A stretch of DNA of 26,078 nucleotides from Cudoniella acicularis (GCA_013054445.1 JAAMPI010000779.1:1-26078); one strand, 5' to 3'; shown: positions 1 to 12,834, numbered from the stretch's first letter. The notes: generated from the letters alone by a model not told the origin. A program made the numbers and translations.

Positions 1-20
1 ACAAGGCAAGGCAAGGCAAG
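1..20. repeat. short AAGGC tandem repeat at the left edge
   Basis: Three perfect AAGGC units followed by AAG run directly up to the ATG at 21. It is a 5-bp microsatellite in the presumed 5' leader of the transporter gene. Because only 20 bases precede the ATG, a more upstream start cannot be excluded. Confidence 0.6.
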
Positions 21-2042
21 ATGACGGTCCCTGAGAACATCGAATCTGGGGAGCAGGAGAAACAATTCGAGGCGAATAATACGACGGATTCAACCAGCCC
101 TCCAATCACCAATACGAAAACAACAGCTACGGGCGAGAAAGCGAGGCCGGCTAGCAATAGTAAGGCACATACACATGGAGAAACGCTCCCTGGCTGGACG
201 ATTATGCGACCTTTGAGGATGAGAGGGATTAGAGGTAGTGCTCGAAACGGGAATGCACAAGTAAGCACGACTGATGAGGGGAAAGAGACAGATAAAAAGG
301 GTGACGATGATCTTAAGGTTACGGAGACGAATGGGAGTGGTGATCGCGATGGGGCTGGGGAGGTAGAGATGTTGCAGGAGTTGAGGAGTGATGATGAGTT
401 GTTGGGCGAGGAGGATGACAATGATGGAAGAGGAAACCACCATGCGGCGCAAATGCAAGCGGCTCAGCAGCAGCAGCATACGACGGATGGCTCGGGCGAG
501 GAGCCTTCCCCCCTCTGGAGGCGAATACAAGGTTTATAAGAGGAGGTGGTTTGGCTTGGTGCAGTTGGTTTTGTTGAATATTATTGTCAGCTGGGACGTG
601 AGCGCCTCCTTTTATTATTTTCGCGATGTAACTTTGTTGTTATCCCAACTCAACTAAACTAACATAAAATTTGCATAGTGGCTCTCCTTCTCAGCAAACT
701 CCAATACCGTTGCCCAATACTACGCCGTCTCCGAATCCGTAGTCAACTGGCTCAGCACCGCCTTCCTCTTCGCCTTCGTGATCGTCTCCCCACTCACCAT
801 CTACGTCCTGCACCGCGGGGGACCCAAACCCTCCATCGTAACCGCCTCTCTCCTAATCCTACTCGGAAACTGGATTCGATATGGCGCCACTCGATCAGGA
901 CCACATGGGAATTTTGGGGGTGTTATGTTTGGACAAATCTTAACGGGGTTGGCGCAGCCATTTGTGCTATCTGCTCCGACTAGGTATTCGGATCTTTGGT
1001 TTACGAATAGAGGAAGAGTTGCTGCTACGGCTCTTATGAGTTTGGCGAATCCGTTTGGGGGTGCGCTGGCACAGCTTATTGATCCGTTTTGGGCGGATGC
1101 TCCCAGTGATATTCCGAATATGGTGCTATATATTGCAATTATTGTAGGCCTCCTTCCCGCCTCTTCCCTATTTACAAAATTCAACAAGCTAATGCTAATG
1201 TTGGATTATAGTCATCAATCGCATCTATCCCCTCCTTCTTCATCCCCGCCGAACCACCCACACCTGTCTCCGCCTCGGGCACAGTCCCCAAACAACCCCT
1301 CCTCCCCTCCCTCAAATTCCTCTTCACTTCCCCCGAATTCTACATGATTATGATCCCCTTCACCGTCTACGTCGGCCTCTTCAACAGCATCTCCTCGCTC
1401 ATAAACCAAATGCTTGAACCCTATTCCTTCAGCGAAACAGAAGCCGGCATTGCAGGCGCCCTCCTCATCGTCGTCGGTTTAGTAACTTCGGCTGTCACTT
1501 CTCCGATTATTGATAGGACGAAAAGTTATCTTATGGCGATTAAGCTGCAGGTTCCTGTTATTGCCTTGTGTTATTTGGCGTTTACATGGGCGCCTTCGAC
1601 GAGGAATTTAGGAGCTGTATACGCCATCCTCTCCATCCTCGGCGCCGCCTCCTTCTCCCTCGTCCCCGTGGTCCTCGAATACCTAATCGAAATCACCCAC
1701 CCCGTTTCCCCGGAAGTCACATCCACAATCTGTTGGTCAGGCGGCCAACTCTTAGGCGGAATCTTCATTTTGATTTCAGATGCGTTAAGGGCCCCAGGGA
1801 TCAATGATGGGACAGCGGATGATGGGAGTAAGAGGCCGATGGGGAATATGTGGCGTGCGTTGATTTTTCAGACGGTGGTTGCTTGTGTGGTTGTTCCGCT
1901 TCCACTAATGCTGGGGTGGTTTGGACGGGGTCATGGCGTGAGGATGAGGAGGATTGAGGCGGATAAGGGGGCTACGGAGGGGAGGAGGATGGGTGTTGAG
2001 AGTGGTGTTGGTGGTGAGGGTGGTGGGGGAGTTGTGAGTTGA
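21..2042 (+). CDS. major facilitator of the FLVCR/DIRC2 type, frame interrupted
   Basis: Predicted plasma- or organelle-membrane transporter of the major facilitator superfamily, closest in layout to fungal FLVCR/DIRC2-like proteins (metazoan members include haem and choline transporters); the substrate here is unknown. Exons I read: 21-597, 679-1143 and 1212-2042. The introns 598-678 and 1144-1211 both have GT-AG ends and CTAAC/CTAAT branch sites. The first ~165 residues are hydrophilic, low-complexity and rich in Asp/Glu/Gln, ending in a poly-Gln patch; membrane helices start at the motif [15 protein letters not shown] and continue to about residue 590. The tail is Gly/Glu/Arg-rich. Helix segments such as [19 protein letters not shown] and [11 protein letters not shown] are typical of the family. 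The N-terminal frame does not run into the transmembrane frame: one base too many lies in or near the C6 run at 508-513. Removing one base gives about 623 residues. A competing explanation is an N-terminal intron with the GTAAGC donor at 261 and a weak AAG acceptor near 459. Confidence 0.85.
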
Positions 2043-2861
2043 TATTTTTGATATTTTGGCATTTTTGAGGTTTTAGGGAAATTTTGGAGCTGGAATTTGT
2101 AATATACCCGTAGATGGAAATATACTAACCAGCCTTTCTGGATTTATTTATTTCTCTAACTAAACTTCTTGAAGTCGAGGATATCTACTAGTCTACTGCT
2201 TGTCGAGTCGTTCTTCGGTTTGTGATAAAGGTATAGAATAGGAGTTACTGATAAACATAAGACGATAGATAGAATAAATTAGGATAAAATCTCTTGTTTT
2301 TATTTCTGTTATTAATAATATCTTTTAAAGAAATATTTTAAGATATTCACGGAACAGAGTATCATCTACAAAAAGCCCCATCCTCTCAAACAACCCATAC
2401 AAAACCCCCTCATAAGCCCTAACCATGGCGTCCCGTAGTTATGTTTTAACGAAATAGAGGCATAGATAGCTTCTAGGTTATTTTCATAGATAGTATTTCT
2501 GATTCATTCCTCTTTTGAACGAAAGAGTAGATAGGTACGAACAAGATTTAACGTCTTATGTGTTGTGAGTGATTTAAGGGGGGGGATAAAAGATTGGTTT
2601 TAGGGTTTTACTTGGAGAGTGGCAAATGGGATTAGTTTAAGAGAGTAAGTGGTGCTTTGGTTGGTGGGGTTTTTTGTTTGTTTATTTTAACTAGGTGTTT
2701 AAGAATTTTGTGGGAATTGGAATGAATGAGGTTTTTACTCTGAGAAGAGAAGTACTGGGAAGGTTTAATGTGTCATTTCTCTTACTCATGACTCATGTAT
2801 AAACTCCACCTCAAACCAAGTTCTATTTACTTCCTCCCTAGTACTCTCCCACTCTGGGACA
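2043..2861. other. intergenic region, no gene seen
   Basis: About 820 bases of AT-rich sequence downstream of the transporter and downstream of the decayed RING gene, which converge here. It contains a G8-9 run near 2578-2586 and purine-rich stretches, but I see no open frame with family features, no RNA gene and no repeat worth naming. Confidence 0.5.
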
Positions 2862-3745
2862 TCACCCTACTCTGTCCTCTCCCTTCGACGCCCCCACCCG
2901 CTTCAATACCTCCTCTTCCGACCCCTCAAAAATATCTCCCGTATTATCTATACCATAGGTTATATCCGTGATAATGCCTTGGGGCAGAGGACATGTGGTG
3001 CCACCGCTGCTAGCCAATCCGTAATGCGGTGGAGGTGAAATACGTGGTTACAGGGTTGCACTTTACGGGGATCGGTGAGAGGGTACATGCAGATACTGCA
3101 TGCGTTTCTCTGCCGTTGACAAGTTAGAGTTGGCGGTGGGAATGGGGGTAGCCCGGATTGGGATGGGGATAAGGAAGCAAATAAGGCTGAAGGAGTAGAT
3201 GAAGCCTTATTTTCTTCTTGGTGAAGAATGGTGTTTCCGTTGAGATAATGTACTGCTGTTCCTAAGAATCCTGGTTCTTCTCTATCATGAGACTGTGATA
3301 GAAAATTGGGAAGGTAGAATTGGGGTTTGGGGTCTTGCTGCTGTTGAGAAGATCCTCTTGTATTTGCGAAATTCCCCCGTGATGCATTGCTAGATAGGGA
3401 GGCGTAATACATGTCTATCTGGTTGGAAAGCATGCTCTTCTTGCGCGTCGTCGAGACTGGACGAAATGTTTTCTTCAGACTTGGGTGTATTTTTACGAGA
3501 CTGGAATGAGTTAGTCGAGAATGCCCAGGGTGTAGTGAAATAATTGCATTTTGATTTGTTTGTTGAGATGACAGCATCCTGTAACCGGTAGTAATTAAAT
3601 CAGTTCTTTTTCTAATGATGAAGGCTTGAGCTTCTTTGAAATGAAAAGCGGAAGAGATTCTAAAAAATGAAAAAGTAGTAGAGCGTGTACTTGAAGCGAC
3701 AGATATATATGCATCAGTTTTTGAAAACAATGGCTGTGTTGTCAA
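2862..3745 (-). pseudogene. decayed RING-finger (RING-H2-like) protein gene
   Basis: The reverse-strand frame from 3745 down to 2960 has no ATG at its start; the first in-frame ATGs are at 3577 and 3433. Its end carries a RING-like pattern: CSIC, then PLTDPRKVQPCNHVFH, then a WL pair. A working RING-H2 needs a Cys two residues after FH and a closing C-P-x-C. Here the first position reads His-Arg (CAC CGC), so that ligand is lost. Another frame downstream reads TCPLPQGIITDITYGI and stays open to a TGA at 2862-2864 with ordinary protein composition (ending KRVGASKGEDRVG), so a one-base frame change lies near 2990-3005; the closing Cys there is also replaced by Pro. Ubiquitin-ligase activity is therefore unlikely. 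Family identity is fairly clear; the N-terminal part (Ser/Gln-rich) I do not recognise, and the 5' boundary is uncertain. Confidence 0.65.
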
Positions 3746-4254
3746 GGTAAGAGGGTTCTAGGATTTATTTTATAGTTTGTTCATAATGTTCTTTTGTGAA
3801 GTGATTAAGTAGTCATTAGCGGGGAGGGGGTCTAGGAGACGAATATAGAAATTAAATAGCAAAGAAGAGAAATTCCGTTTAAATTCAAGGATTAGTGACT
3901 AAAAATAAGTTGTTTTTCATGATGAATGCAGATGAAAGTTTTTTCTTCTTAGTTAAGGGCTCGAACGTGCTAGCTACGCCCGGGCTGGCGTAGTGATGGT
4001 TTTAATTGGGAATATGAGGTAGCGAAGTAATTTCTTCTGTGAAACCTTGATGATGAGTCTTATACTTAAATCTAATATGCTCTCTAGATCACAGTTCCTG
4101 ATTTTGAACAAATGTATTGATTCTTAGAATAAAGGGAGTGTAAGGAAGTTAATAAAGGGATAATCCTAGTATAGAGAACTGGGATTTGTTATTCCTAAAG
4201 CCTTATTCGCCTTAGGCGAACAAAAGAAATCAAACTAAATTTCATCACAATCCT
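3746..4254. other. intergenic region with two short inverted repeats
   Basis: No gene is seen. Two perfect small inverted repeats stand out: CTACGCC (3974-3980) with GGCGTAG (3987-3993), and TTCGCC (4206-4211) with GGCGAA (4215-4220). The second lies about 35 bases past the PKS stop codon and could form a hairpin in the PKS 3' untranslated region. Function is not known. Confidence 0.5.
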
Positions 4255-7200
4255 TCACATTTCCCATGCCTTGTGAGCCATCTTACTCCTGCTCGCAATC
4301 AACATGCCAACGCTGTTAAAAGTAGCACCTCCCTGGAATTCGAAAACCGGAACATCAGCTCCAAATTCCTTCCCAATCCAACTCTTCAAATCAACAGCTA
4401 AGAGTGAGTCAACACCATAAATATGCAAAGGTTTCCCCAAATCAACATCATCTTGCAGCGTCGATAGCGTCCGGGATAATTTCTTGATGAGCGCCTGTGC
4501 AGCAATTGTTCCCGCTTCAGCCATAGATTCCGACTCTGCAAATAGTTTGGTGAAGTTAGTCGTTTTGCCATGATCTCCCTCTCCAGTATTCAAATCACTT
4601 TCATTTTGAATAGTATGCGCGAACAATTTTTGACGTGTAACTGCTTCACCCATTCCAAGACCGAAGATGATTTGGCTTTCCCGAGGCGTGAGAAGTGGCA
4701 GGGAGGAATCACAGTAGTAATCTAGGAGAGCGAACGTCTGATTCCTGTTGATGGAGCTGAAGGTCCCATATGACATGACGCGATTCATGAAATCTGCATC
4801 ACCCACGAGCATTCCATCCTCTACCATGGCGCCTAGATCTAACGAAACTGCCTTTTGACCGCGGGACACCCGGTATCGGGCTAGGGAATCCATGTAGGTG
4901 TTTCCGGCGCCGTAATTGGTCTGGCCGTGGATGCCGACGATTCCAGAAGCCGAGGAGAGCATGATGAAGAAATCGAGGTTGGTGGGGAGGTGGGTGTGGA
5001 GGTTCCAGGACCCGAGGGTTTTGCATTGCGTTCCCTGGTTCCAGTCGCCGTGGCTCATTTGCTTGAATGAAGAGTCCTTTGTAAGTTTTGTTAGCAGTTG
5101 AAAGTTAAAAAACATTTGTTTATTTTCACATACCTTCAAAACCATGGTTGCTTGAACGCATCCTTTTACTGGTGGAAGTATTTTCGAGCATTTGGAGAGC
5201 ACTTCTCGCAGCGAGTCCGAGTCTACGATATCACAAGCTGGAGCTTCAACATTCACGCCGTTGGATCGGAATTCTTCCAGAAGCGCAGTGTCTGCTTCTG
5301 TTTTTGGGCCGGATCTAGAGACCAGAATAATGTTTTTGGCTCCGTGTTCCATCATCCATCGAGCGATGGTTTTGCCCAACCCACCAAAGCCCCCCGCGAT
5401 AATATATGTACCATTTGAGTCAAGAACGGCAGTTGACTTGGTATCTAAGAGGGTAGAAATTTGAGCTTCCGGTTGAATCTCCATGACGAATTGTCCAATA
5501 GATTTACTATTTTGAATCGATCGGAATGCTTTTTCTGTGTCTTGAAGGCCGTGGACATGAAGTGGTGACACCGTTTGTAGGACTCCATTTGCAAATAGAT
5601 CAAGAACTTCTTGCAGGGCTTGCTTTGCTCTTAATGGCTGATCTTTTATCCAGGATAAAGTATCGAAAGATGTGAAGCTTGAGTTTTTCGCAAATGTGGA
5701 CAATCTCGTGAGTCCCGAGCTGCCTGCTTGTCCGATGCTGATGCAACGGCCATAAGGAGCCACACATTCCAAAGCCGTTGAGAGATCGTCTCCAGTTTGT
5801 GAACTGATGATAATGTCGACTCCGCGCCCTTTCGTTGCTCGCATTATTGCTTTGGTAAAGCTAGAGCCCTCGCTGTAGATGATGTGGTCCTCTTGAAGGC
5901 CATATTTCTCTGTGAGCACGCGCATATGCTCATCCGACGTAAAAGTAGCATACACCTCCGCTCGATGATACTTTGCCACTTGAATGACCGCCTGGCCAAT
6001 AGCACTAGCACCATCATAGATTAAAAGCGTTTCCCTCTCTTGAGTTCTCCCAATCACCCGAACAGTTTGCCATGCGGTCAAGAATGGCATTGGAATACTG
6101 GCTGCTTCTGTAAAAGAGACACCTTTAGGTATTCGGCAAAGGACATCGACTTTTGCCCTTGCAAACGATTTAAAGTTTTCAGACGAACTTGTCACGACAT
6201 AGTCTCCTTTTGTGAAACCCTCGCAGCAGCTTCCCATGCGAGTCACGACCCCAGAAAAGTCATTACCGAATTCTGTGCCTGGAATCCGGCCAAATGCCTT
6301 TTGGCAGTCTTTCAGACTTAAACCGATGACTTTTACTTCAACTTCGACTTCGTCAGGCGCAAGTGGAAGAGCAGTCTCTTTGTCTTCAATGAAGTGAAGG
6401 GTTTCTAGCAGGCCTAGAGACCCAATTGCTAATTTGACAGGTGGCGATTCTCCTACTTCTTGGGTGGAAGCTTGTTGGGGAAGAGATCTTTGATGAATAT
6501 CCTCTGTCAGGTGTGAACAAGGTTTAACCCTAGGGATCATGAACACATCACCGATCTGCAAGTATTCGGGCTCGTAGACTTGATCATCGAGGCGTAGAGA
6601 TATTTGACGTATCTTCTGGAGTTGATATGTATCGATTCCAGAACCCTGAATCTCCAATGCAATCACAGTAAGTGGGACGTCTACGTTCTCATTTCGAAGC
6701 GCTCGTGAAAAACCGTCAATCATGCCGTAAGCTGAATTTTTGGTAGTTGCACCACCTCCCGAGCTGACCCATACAATATCCTTGGAGGATGTCAATATAT
6801 GCTGTAATTTTGAATAATTTTCAGTTGTAAGGTCCAGCAGGATGGGTCGTTCAAGCTCTAAGAGGAAGATAACCTTATCCCATGTCGAGTTTTGCAGCTC
6901 ATGCATCTCATCCATTGTAACAATATTGCAATTGGTTAATTCATCGTCACGGTAAATAGCTTGGAGGTCTTGTGATGCTCTTCCTTGAATATCAGAGTCT
7001 GCTTCGATAACAATAGTGACATATCTTGCGCTTTTTTTTCTTGGAGCATTCCGAAAGCGCTGTTCCAATAAAAATACTTGTTTCTTGGCACTCAGAGCTT
7101 GCAAATTCTTCCAGTTCGAGATCGATACCGCTGAAATTTTGATCTTGCAGAATTTTATTCCACATCTCCGAAGATAGAGAGGGCGCCCACTCTCTGAAAC

Positions 7201-10200
7201 TATCAGTTGAGAGCCACCAGCCTGGCAACAAACCCGCAACAAAACCAGTGCGAAGTATGTCAGGGCGAGCAATCTCATACATCATGAGTTTTCCTCCAGG
7301 TTTAAGGAGCTTATGGACGTTTCTGATCGTATTGTTAATGTCTGTCGTCGCGTGAAGAACGTTTGCTGCGACTATAAGATCATAGGAATGCGCTTCGTAG
7401 CCCTGCTCAGTTGGGTCCGTTTCGATATTCAGAGGTCGGAAAATTAACCTTGGATAGTGTCCGAAATCATTTTGAGCAGCTTCGAAGAAAAAGGACGAGA
7501 TGTCTGTATAGGTGTAGGAAGCGTATCGAGATATACCCGGCTGGCCATTCTCGTCGACTGAAAGAGCATGCAGGATTTTAGATGATGTTCCACCGGTTCC
7601 AGCACCCACCTCCAGGACTTTCAAGTTGGGGTTTTTGTGGGAAAGAGCATGGAGATAACGATCGAAAGCCGGGAAACAAGGACGATTGTCGTTAATATCT
7701 CTGTAAAGATCCCTCAAAAGATCCGACTTGAACAAAAACTCTAGCGGATCGATTTCACCTCGGAGTATAGAAAGGAGGTTTCGGCCAGTGGTGATAAAGA
7801 CGCGGCCTTGACCCGATGCCGATTCAACACGCGAAAACGCTGCTTCAACATACGTCTCATCTGTTTTCAAAGTTTTCCAGCCTGACTGACTGTGAGGTAG
7901 TTCCCCTTTGTCGTAATTGTCCACGCAGCGTCTTGCCCAACCCACAAATTTTTGTAGATGTGGTAACTTGGGATCTCCATCACGAAGACCCTCGAGAGCT
8001 TTCGCGAGGAACACATATTGACAAAATAAGAGTTCTTGGTAAAACTTTCTGGGTTCTGGGGCGGAATATTCTTCAGAAGCACAGTATGCTTTGAGCTCCG
8101 AACTTTCTAGGAGATCGATATCTGGTTGGTATTCAAATAGATAGCAAGGCCGTTTCTCATGTATTTCTGCCTGAGTGCTCGCCGAATCAGCGACAATAGT
8201 CATTCTAAGGCCCTCGGTCCTCATTACAGGACGATCAAGCCATTCATTTAGGACTGAAATGTTGAATTCGACACCGCGGTTATCTAGTTCTGTAGCAATA
8301 GCAGTGGCGGCAACATGACGGCTCGTCGGGAAAGCCAATCCTGAATTTGCGATCCACATTCTTCTGATCAAGCTCGGTACAGAGGTTGATATAGCAGTAC
8401 TATCTTCGCAGCCTTGAGCGAGCGCCGCGAGACACAAATGCAACATTCCGTCCAAACTTGTTGGATGAACGATGTGTGGCTGGGGAAACTGATCCTCAGG
8501 CCATTGGTAAAGCTCAACTCTTGCAGTTGCCTTTGCTTCGGAGCTATATCTCACGTCTCGAAGTCGTTGGAATGAAGTCCCGAACCCAAATCCACCTTTG
8601 TTTAGTGCCGGATAGAGTTTTTGCGCATCAATTGTTCCTTCACAGGACAATAATGTGTCTTTGTAAACGGCCAGTTCATGCTCGATTTGTGCTTGCTTCT
8701 CTTTTGCGAAAGTGATGGTGGCTGTATCTGAAAGATACTCTGTTTTGACGTATCCGTGGCAATGTTCAGTCCATTGCTCGTCGTCACAAGAGCAAAGTCT
8801 GAACTCTGAACAAGACTCATCATACTCTGAATTTTTCGGGATTTGTCGAACGTAGAAATATGTTTGAATCCCTTCATCGTTTTGGGGAATAACCAAGGGC
8901 TTTTGGAATAAGACATCCTTGAACTGGAATCCAGAAACTTCACGGTTGATATCGGAAATTTGATTTGCCGCTTCAATAGCCATAACAAGCATTCCGGCAG
9001 CCGGATAAATCAACGTGCCGTTGATAACATGATGACCAACCCAGGGCATATCAGAAAGTCGAATAAAATTACGCCATTTTGCTTCTACCGGATTCCAGTC
9101 CGTGACAGGTTTACCTAAAAGGTCTAGCTTTCCTTGAGGGTGAAAGCGGTTTCTTTTGCTAAGCCTAGTTTCATACCAGTATTCCTGCGAGTGGTCAAAA
9201 GGGTACTCGGGAAGGTTTGTAAGCATTTTTTGATGTGCGTCGGTCTCCGAATTATTGACGGCCTCCAAACTCACGGGATACCCCAGGCAATGAATATGGC
9301 CAACAGTGCTAAGAACCGTTTGGAGAGCCGACCTATTTCGGGCTAACATGGAGGAGTATCGAATATTTTGAGAAGAGATAGAGTTGAACATCTCCTGAAT
9401 CGGGCCTTGCAATGCTGAGTGAGGCCCGACCTCAACCAACATGTCAACACACAGTTGATGCCGGTGACTGCAATCGAGCTTTTTTCTGCCTTTTCGAGCT
9501 GACTGGTCGCATATTTTCTGGATAGCATTGTAGAATCTCACAGGAGAAACCATATTTCGGACCCAATACTCTGGTTGACACAACTGATCTTTGCCCACCC
9601 TTTCTCCTGTTACAGAAGAGATCATAGTACAATTTTGGGGGGTCTGATTTCCAGGACTCAGTTCCTGTATAGCTTGTTCGTATTCAGAAGCAATCGCCTC
9701 CATATGATGAGAGTGATATGCAACGTCAATCAAGAGTTTTCTTGCGAAGATCCTTTCTTCATTGAAGATTTGCTGCAATTCCAGTATTTGTGTCTCATCT
9801 CCGGAAAGGGTGACATTTTTATTGCTGTTAATGCAGGCGACTTTCACGCATTTGTAGGCGGTGAGATACGCTCGTGCCTTCTCCTCCGAAAGACCAACAG
9901 ACATCATGGCTCCTTTTGGTCCAACACCCAGAGCGAGTTTTGCAGCACATGCACCTCTGTAATAAGCTGCTTTGAGAGCCGAATTGAACGAGAGTGCCCC
10001 TATACAATAACTAAAACTCCTTGTTATTAAAAATTCATTAGATTTGAAATTTAAGACTTACGCTGCTGCAATTTCTCCAGATGAGTGCCCCACTACGGCC
10101 GTAGGTTGAACACCAAAGCTCCGTAGCAAATCAACAAGAGCAATTTGCGTTGCAGTGCAGATCGGCTGGCTGAACTTAGGATTATTAATGTTCGAATCCT

Positions 10201-12547
10201 GAGTATTTCGAAACAATTCCTCTAGAGTTCATTAGAAAACTGCTCTTTGAGTTTTAAAGGGGCACACTTGCCGAGAAGGAGCCACGAAGCGCCAATCTTT
10301 TGAAAATAGTGCTCGCTTCGTTCTAAACTTCTCCGAAAAACTGGGAAGTCGAACAATTCATGGCCCATTCTGGCCCACTGAGCTCCCTGTCCGGTGAATA
10401 CGAATCCCAACTTCATTTCATCGAGGGACTGTAATGGAGAGGAGGCGGCTGTGTCTAATTCTTTCAGGTTTTGTAAAGAATCTGCGATGAGAAAACTTCG
10501 CCAGCTCAACATAGATCGCTTGGTAGCAAGAGTATAAGCCAGGTCAGAGAGAAACTTGGGGAGCTTCTCCCGAGAAAGATCTAGTCCAATGAAGTAATCG
10601 GTAAATTGGGCCGTGGTCCGTTTCAAGGCTGCTGAGTCGTAGGCGGAAAATACATATATTTTTGGCCGTTTCAATTGATCGTCCTGGCCTACTCCATTGA
10701 GACTATTTACTTGGTTCTTTGAATAATCGTCATTGTTCAAAAGGGTGGGCGGATTCTTTACCGTGTTGTGATTAGCTACGAGGCCGCGTTGTTGTAAGAA
10801 ATGGTAAGCGTCATCAAGAATGACATGAGCATTTGTTCCCCCAAACCCAAAAGAGTTTACTGATGCTCTGCGTAGTCCAGCTTTAGGCCATGGGATTGTT
10901 TGGAGAGGAAACTGTAGTGTTGGTTAGTTCAATACAGTCAAACAACGTTTAGGGAAATTAATAAATTTAAAAATAACCTTAATGTGCAAGAATTCGGCGT
11001 CGATGCGAGGATTCAAATTCTCGAAATTAGTGTTCCGGGGTATCATTGCCTTCTCAAGGATCATTATGGCCTTGATTACGCCCGCGATACCACTTGCGCC
11101 CTCTAGATGACCGATGTTACTTTTGACGGCACCCCTATTTGGGAAATTAGCACCCAGAAGCAAGCCACGGGAGAGCGGCCAAAAGGCAAGCTTGATTGAA
11201 AAAAGACGCTAGAAAATACAACTTACACATATAGTGGATCATTTGGTGTCCTCGAAGCTCTGAATGCCGAACCAAATGCTGCGGCTTCTAATGGGTCACC
11301 GACTGCGGTCCCAGTCCCATGCGCTTCTATATACCGTGTTTCTTCCATACTCAAACGCGCTTTATGATAAGTGTGTTTGATTAAAACTTCCTGAGAAATT
11401 CGGCTCGGTTGCATGATTCCAGGTGTATGCCCGTCTTGATTAGAGCCTGTCGCTCTAATTACAGCCCGAATTGTATCGCCATCTCGAACAGCATCAGAAA
11501 GTCTTTTTAGTATCAACACCCCGAAGCCTTCACCCCGCGAATAACCATTCGCTCTGTCATCAAAGCTGAAGCAACGATAATCAGGGGAGAGCATCTTCAT
11601 ATTGGAGAGCACGTGAATGAAATCTGGTGAGAATATAAGATTACAGCCAGCTGCGATTGACTGTGGTTGCTTAGTTCATATAATTTCACAAAAGATTTGA
11701 TTCTCACATACCATCTCCGCGTCATCATTTATCAAATCATTGCATGCCAAGTGGAGAGCTACCAGACTGCTCGAACAGGCAGTGTCAACATTAGCACTTC
11801 CACCAGTAAAGTTGAAGAACCAATTGATTCGATTGGCGTTCATGCATGGAGCAATTCCGAGACCCATATAGCTTTGGCTATTCTCAGAGTCTTTGTAGCA
11901 AAGCTGTTGCCAGTCGTTTGTGAAACAGCCGGTGTACACCGACGTTTTCGAGCCAAAAACCTTCGGCATGGGAAGACCAGCTACAAGTCGTCAGGGAAGG
12001 GTCAAGTGAGAGGCAAAATCCATAGACGTGTCCACTTACAATTTTCAAGGGCCCGATAAGTCGTTTCTAAAAGGCCTCGCTGTTGGGGATCCAATGCCGC
12101 TGCTTCTGTAGCAGATATTGAGAAAAAGGGGGCATCAAACCCTCCGATATTATCTTTCAAAAAATGTCCACCTCGAACAGCGAACTTGCTTGGTTAGTAA
12201 ATGTTCTTTTGTGATATCTAAGAGTTATGGACGACAGCAGAGCAGGTGTTGAGACTTACAGTATCTTTCCGATTAGAATCTGGATGGTACCTCACAGTCG
12301 TAGAAAGGCGATCTTCTGGAAACTCAGTTGCTGCACATTTACCTTCCACCATCATACTCCAAAATGAATCAGGTGATTCAGCTCCCTGAGGGAACTTGAG
12401 AGAGAACCCAACAATGGCGATAGGGTCAACGACGTCATTTTCTCCTGCGGGTTCGAAGCTTATTGTGTTCGTCTCAAATTCCGGAGAGTTGGTGTTTGCG
12501 CTCATGAAATGTCCGTTCTGGTTTTCGTATGGGGCTTTGGGTGCCAT
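4255..12547 (-). CDS. highly reducing type I polyketide synthase, KS-AT-DH-MT-ER-KR-ACP
   Basis: Iterative fungal PKS that would build a reduced, possibly C-methylated chain from malonyl-CoA and S-adenosylmethionine. Exons: 12547-12260, 12184-12040, 11980-11712, 11660-11227, 11134-10978, 10911-10272, 10221-10062, 10010-5134, 5076-4255. The intron at 10271-10222 is GC-AG (GCAAGT donor); the one at 10977-10912 has a weak GTTATT donor. Length is about 2,596 residues once one surplus base is discounted in the A8 run (T8 on the given strand, 7032-7039) between MT and ER. Domains in order: KS ~41-465 (Cys213 in DTACSSSL, His348 in [12 protein letters not shown], His388 in KSNIGHLEG); AT ~600-920 (Ser691 in [11 protein letters not shown]); DH ~1000-1300 (His1025 in [10 protein letters not shown], Asp1218 in SLDGMLHL); MT with LEVGAGTGG at 1497-1505; a structural KR half; ER ~1891-2205 with nucleotide motif DGASAIGQA near 2030; KR with GGFGGLG at 2237-2243 and Ser2365, Tyr2378, Asn2382; ACP Ser2547 in GVDSLLAV. 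It ends soon after the ACP with no thioesterase, reductase or condensation domain. All catalytic motifs are kept, so only the A-run shift questions its function. Confidence 0.95.
10222..10271 (-). other. GC-AG intron inside the PKS acyltransferase
   Basis: Fifty bases that must be removed to join the AT frames. The donor is GCAAGT, which pairs well with U1 apart from the C; the acceptor is CTCTAG and a TCTAATG branch-like site lies about 12 bases before it. The neighbouring GT (GTGTGC) would give the wrong frame. GC-AG introns are a known minor class. Confidence 0.8.
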
Positions 12548-12588
12548 GTTCAAAAGGCACATCAACAAGACCTTTGGGCGCAGCAATT

Positions 12589-12775
12589 CTGCAAGTAAAA
12601 GCGAACGAATGGGTTTGGACGTTTGTGGGCTGCTAAACTGGGAGGTCAGAGGCCAGACACGGTAGACTAAGTGGATATGGAAGCCAACTGTCAGTTCCGT
12701 ATTAGTACAAGTATCAGGGAGGTGCAACTACACCCCTGGAACATGTGTTGGCGTGATGTTCCAACTTTGTCTTAC
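12589..12775 (-). other. possible intron in the PKS 5' leader
   Basis: On the reverse strand a good donor (GTAAGA, first base at 12775) and a strong acceptor (ACTTGCAG, ending at 12589) lie upstream of the ATG at 12547. Removing 12775-12589 would drop the upstream ATG at 12727, whose frame otherwise runs into the PKS frame and adds 60 residues unlike any KS N-terminus. I prefer the start at 12547 (MAPKAPYEN), about 40 residues before the KS, the usual spacing. This is inferred from splice signals only. Confidence 0.4.
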
Positions 12776-12834
12776 CTGCATCAAAGAACATTAGTGTATC
12801 ACTGAACTTTCCTCAGGCAGCAGTAGTCGTTGCG

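Noticed and set aside
90..530. 146-codon reverse open frame over the transporter N-terminus
   Set aside because: It is the complement of the low-complexity coding exon and shows no domain or plausible start context.
7032..7039. Programmed ribosomal frameshifting at the A8 run
   Set aside because: No precedent known to me in fungal PKS genes, and similar surplus bases occur in unrelated genes of this window.
6992..7278. An intron as explanation of the PKS frame change
   Set aside because: Candidate GT/AG pairs here are too close, lack a branch site or give the wrong frame; a one-base change in the A8 run is simpler.
7816..8094. 92-codon forward frame inside the PKS
   Set aside because: Antisense shadow of the conserved DH-to-MT linker region; no independent evidence of a gene.
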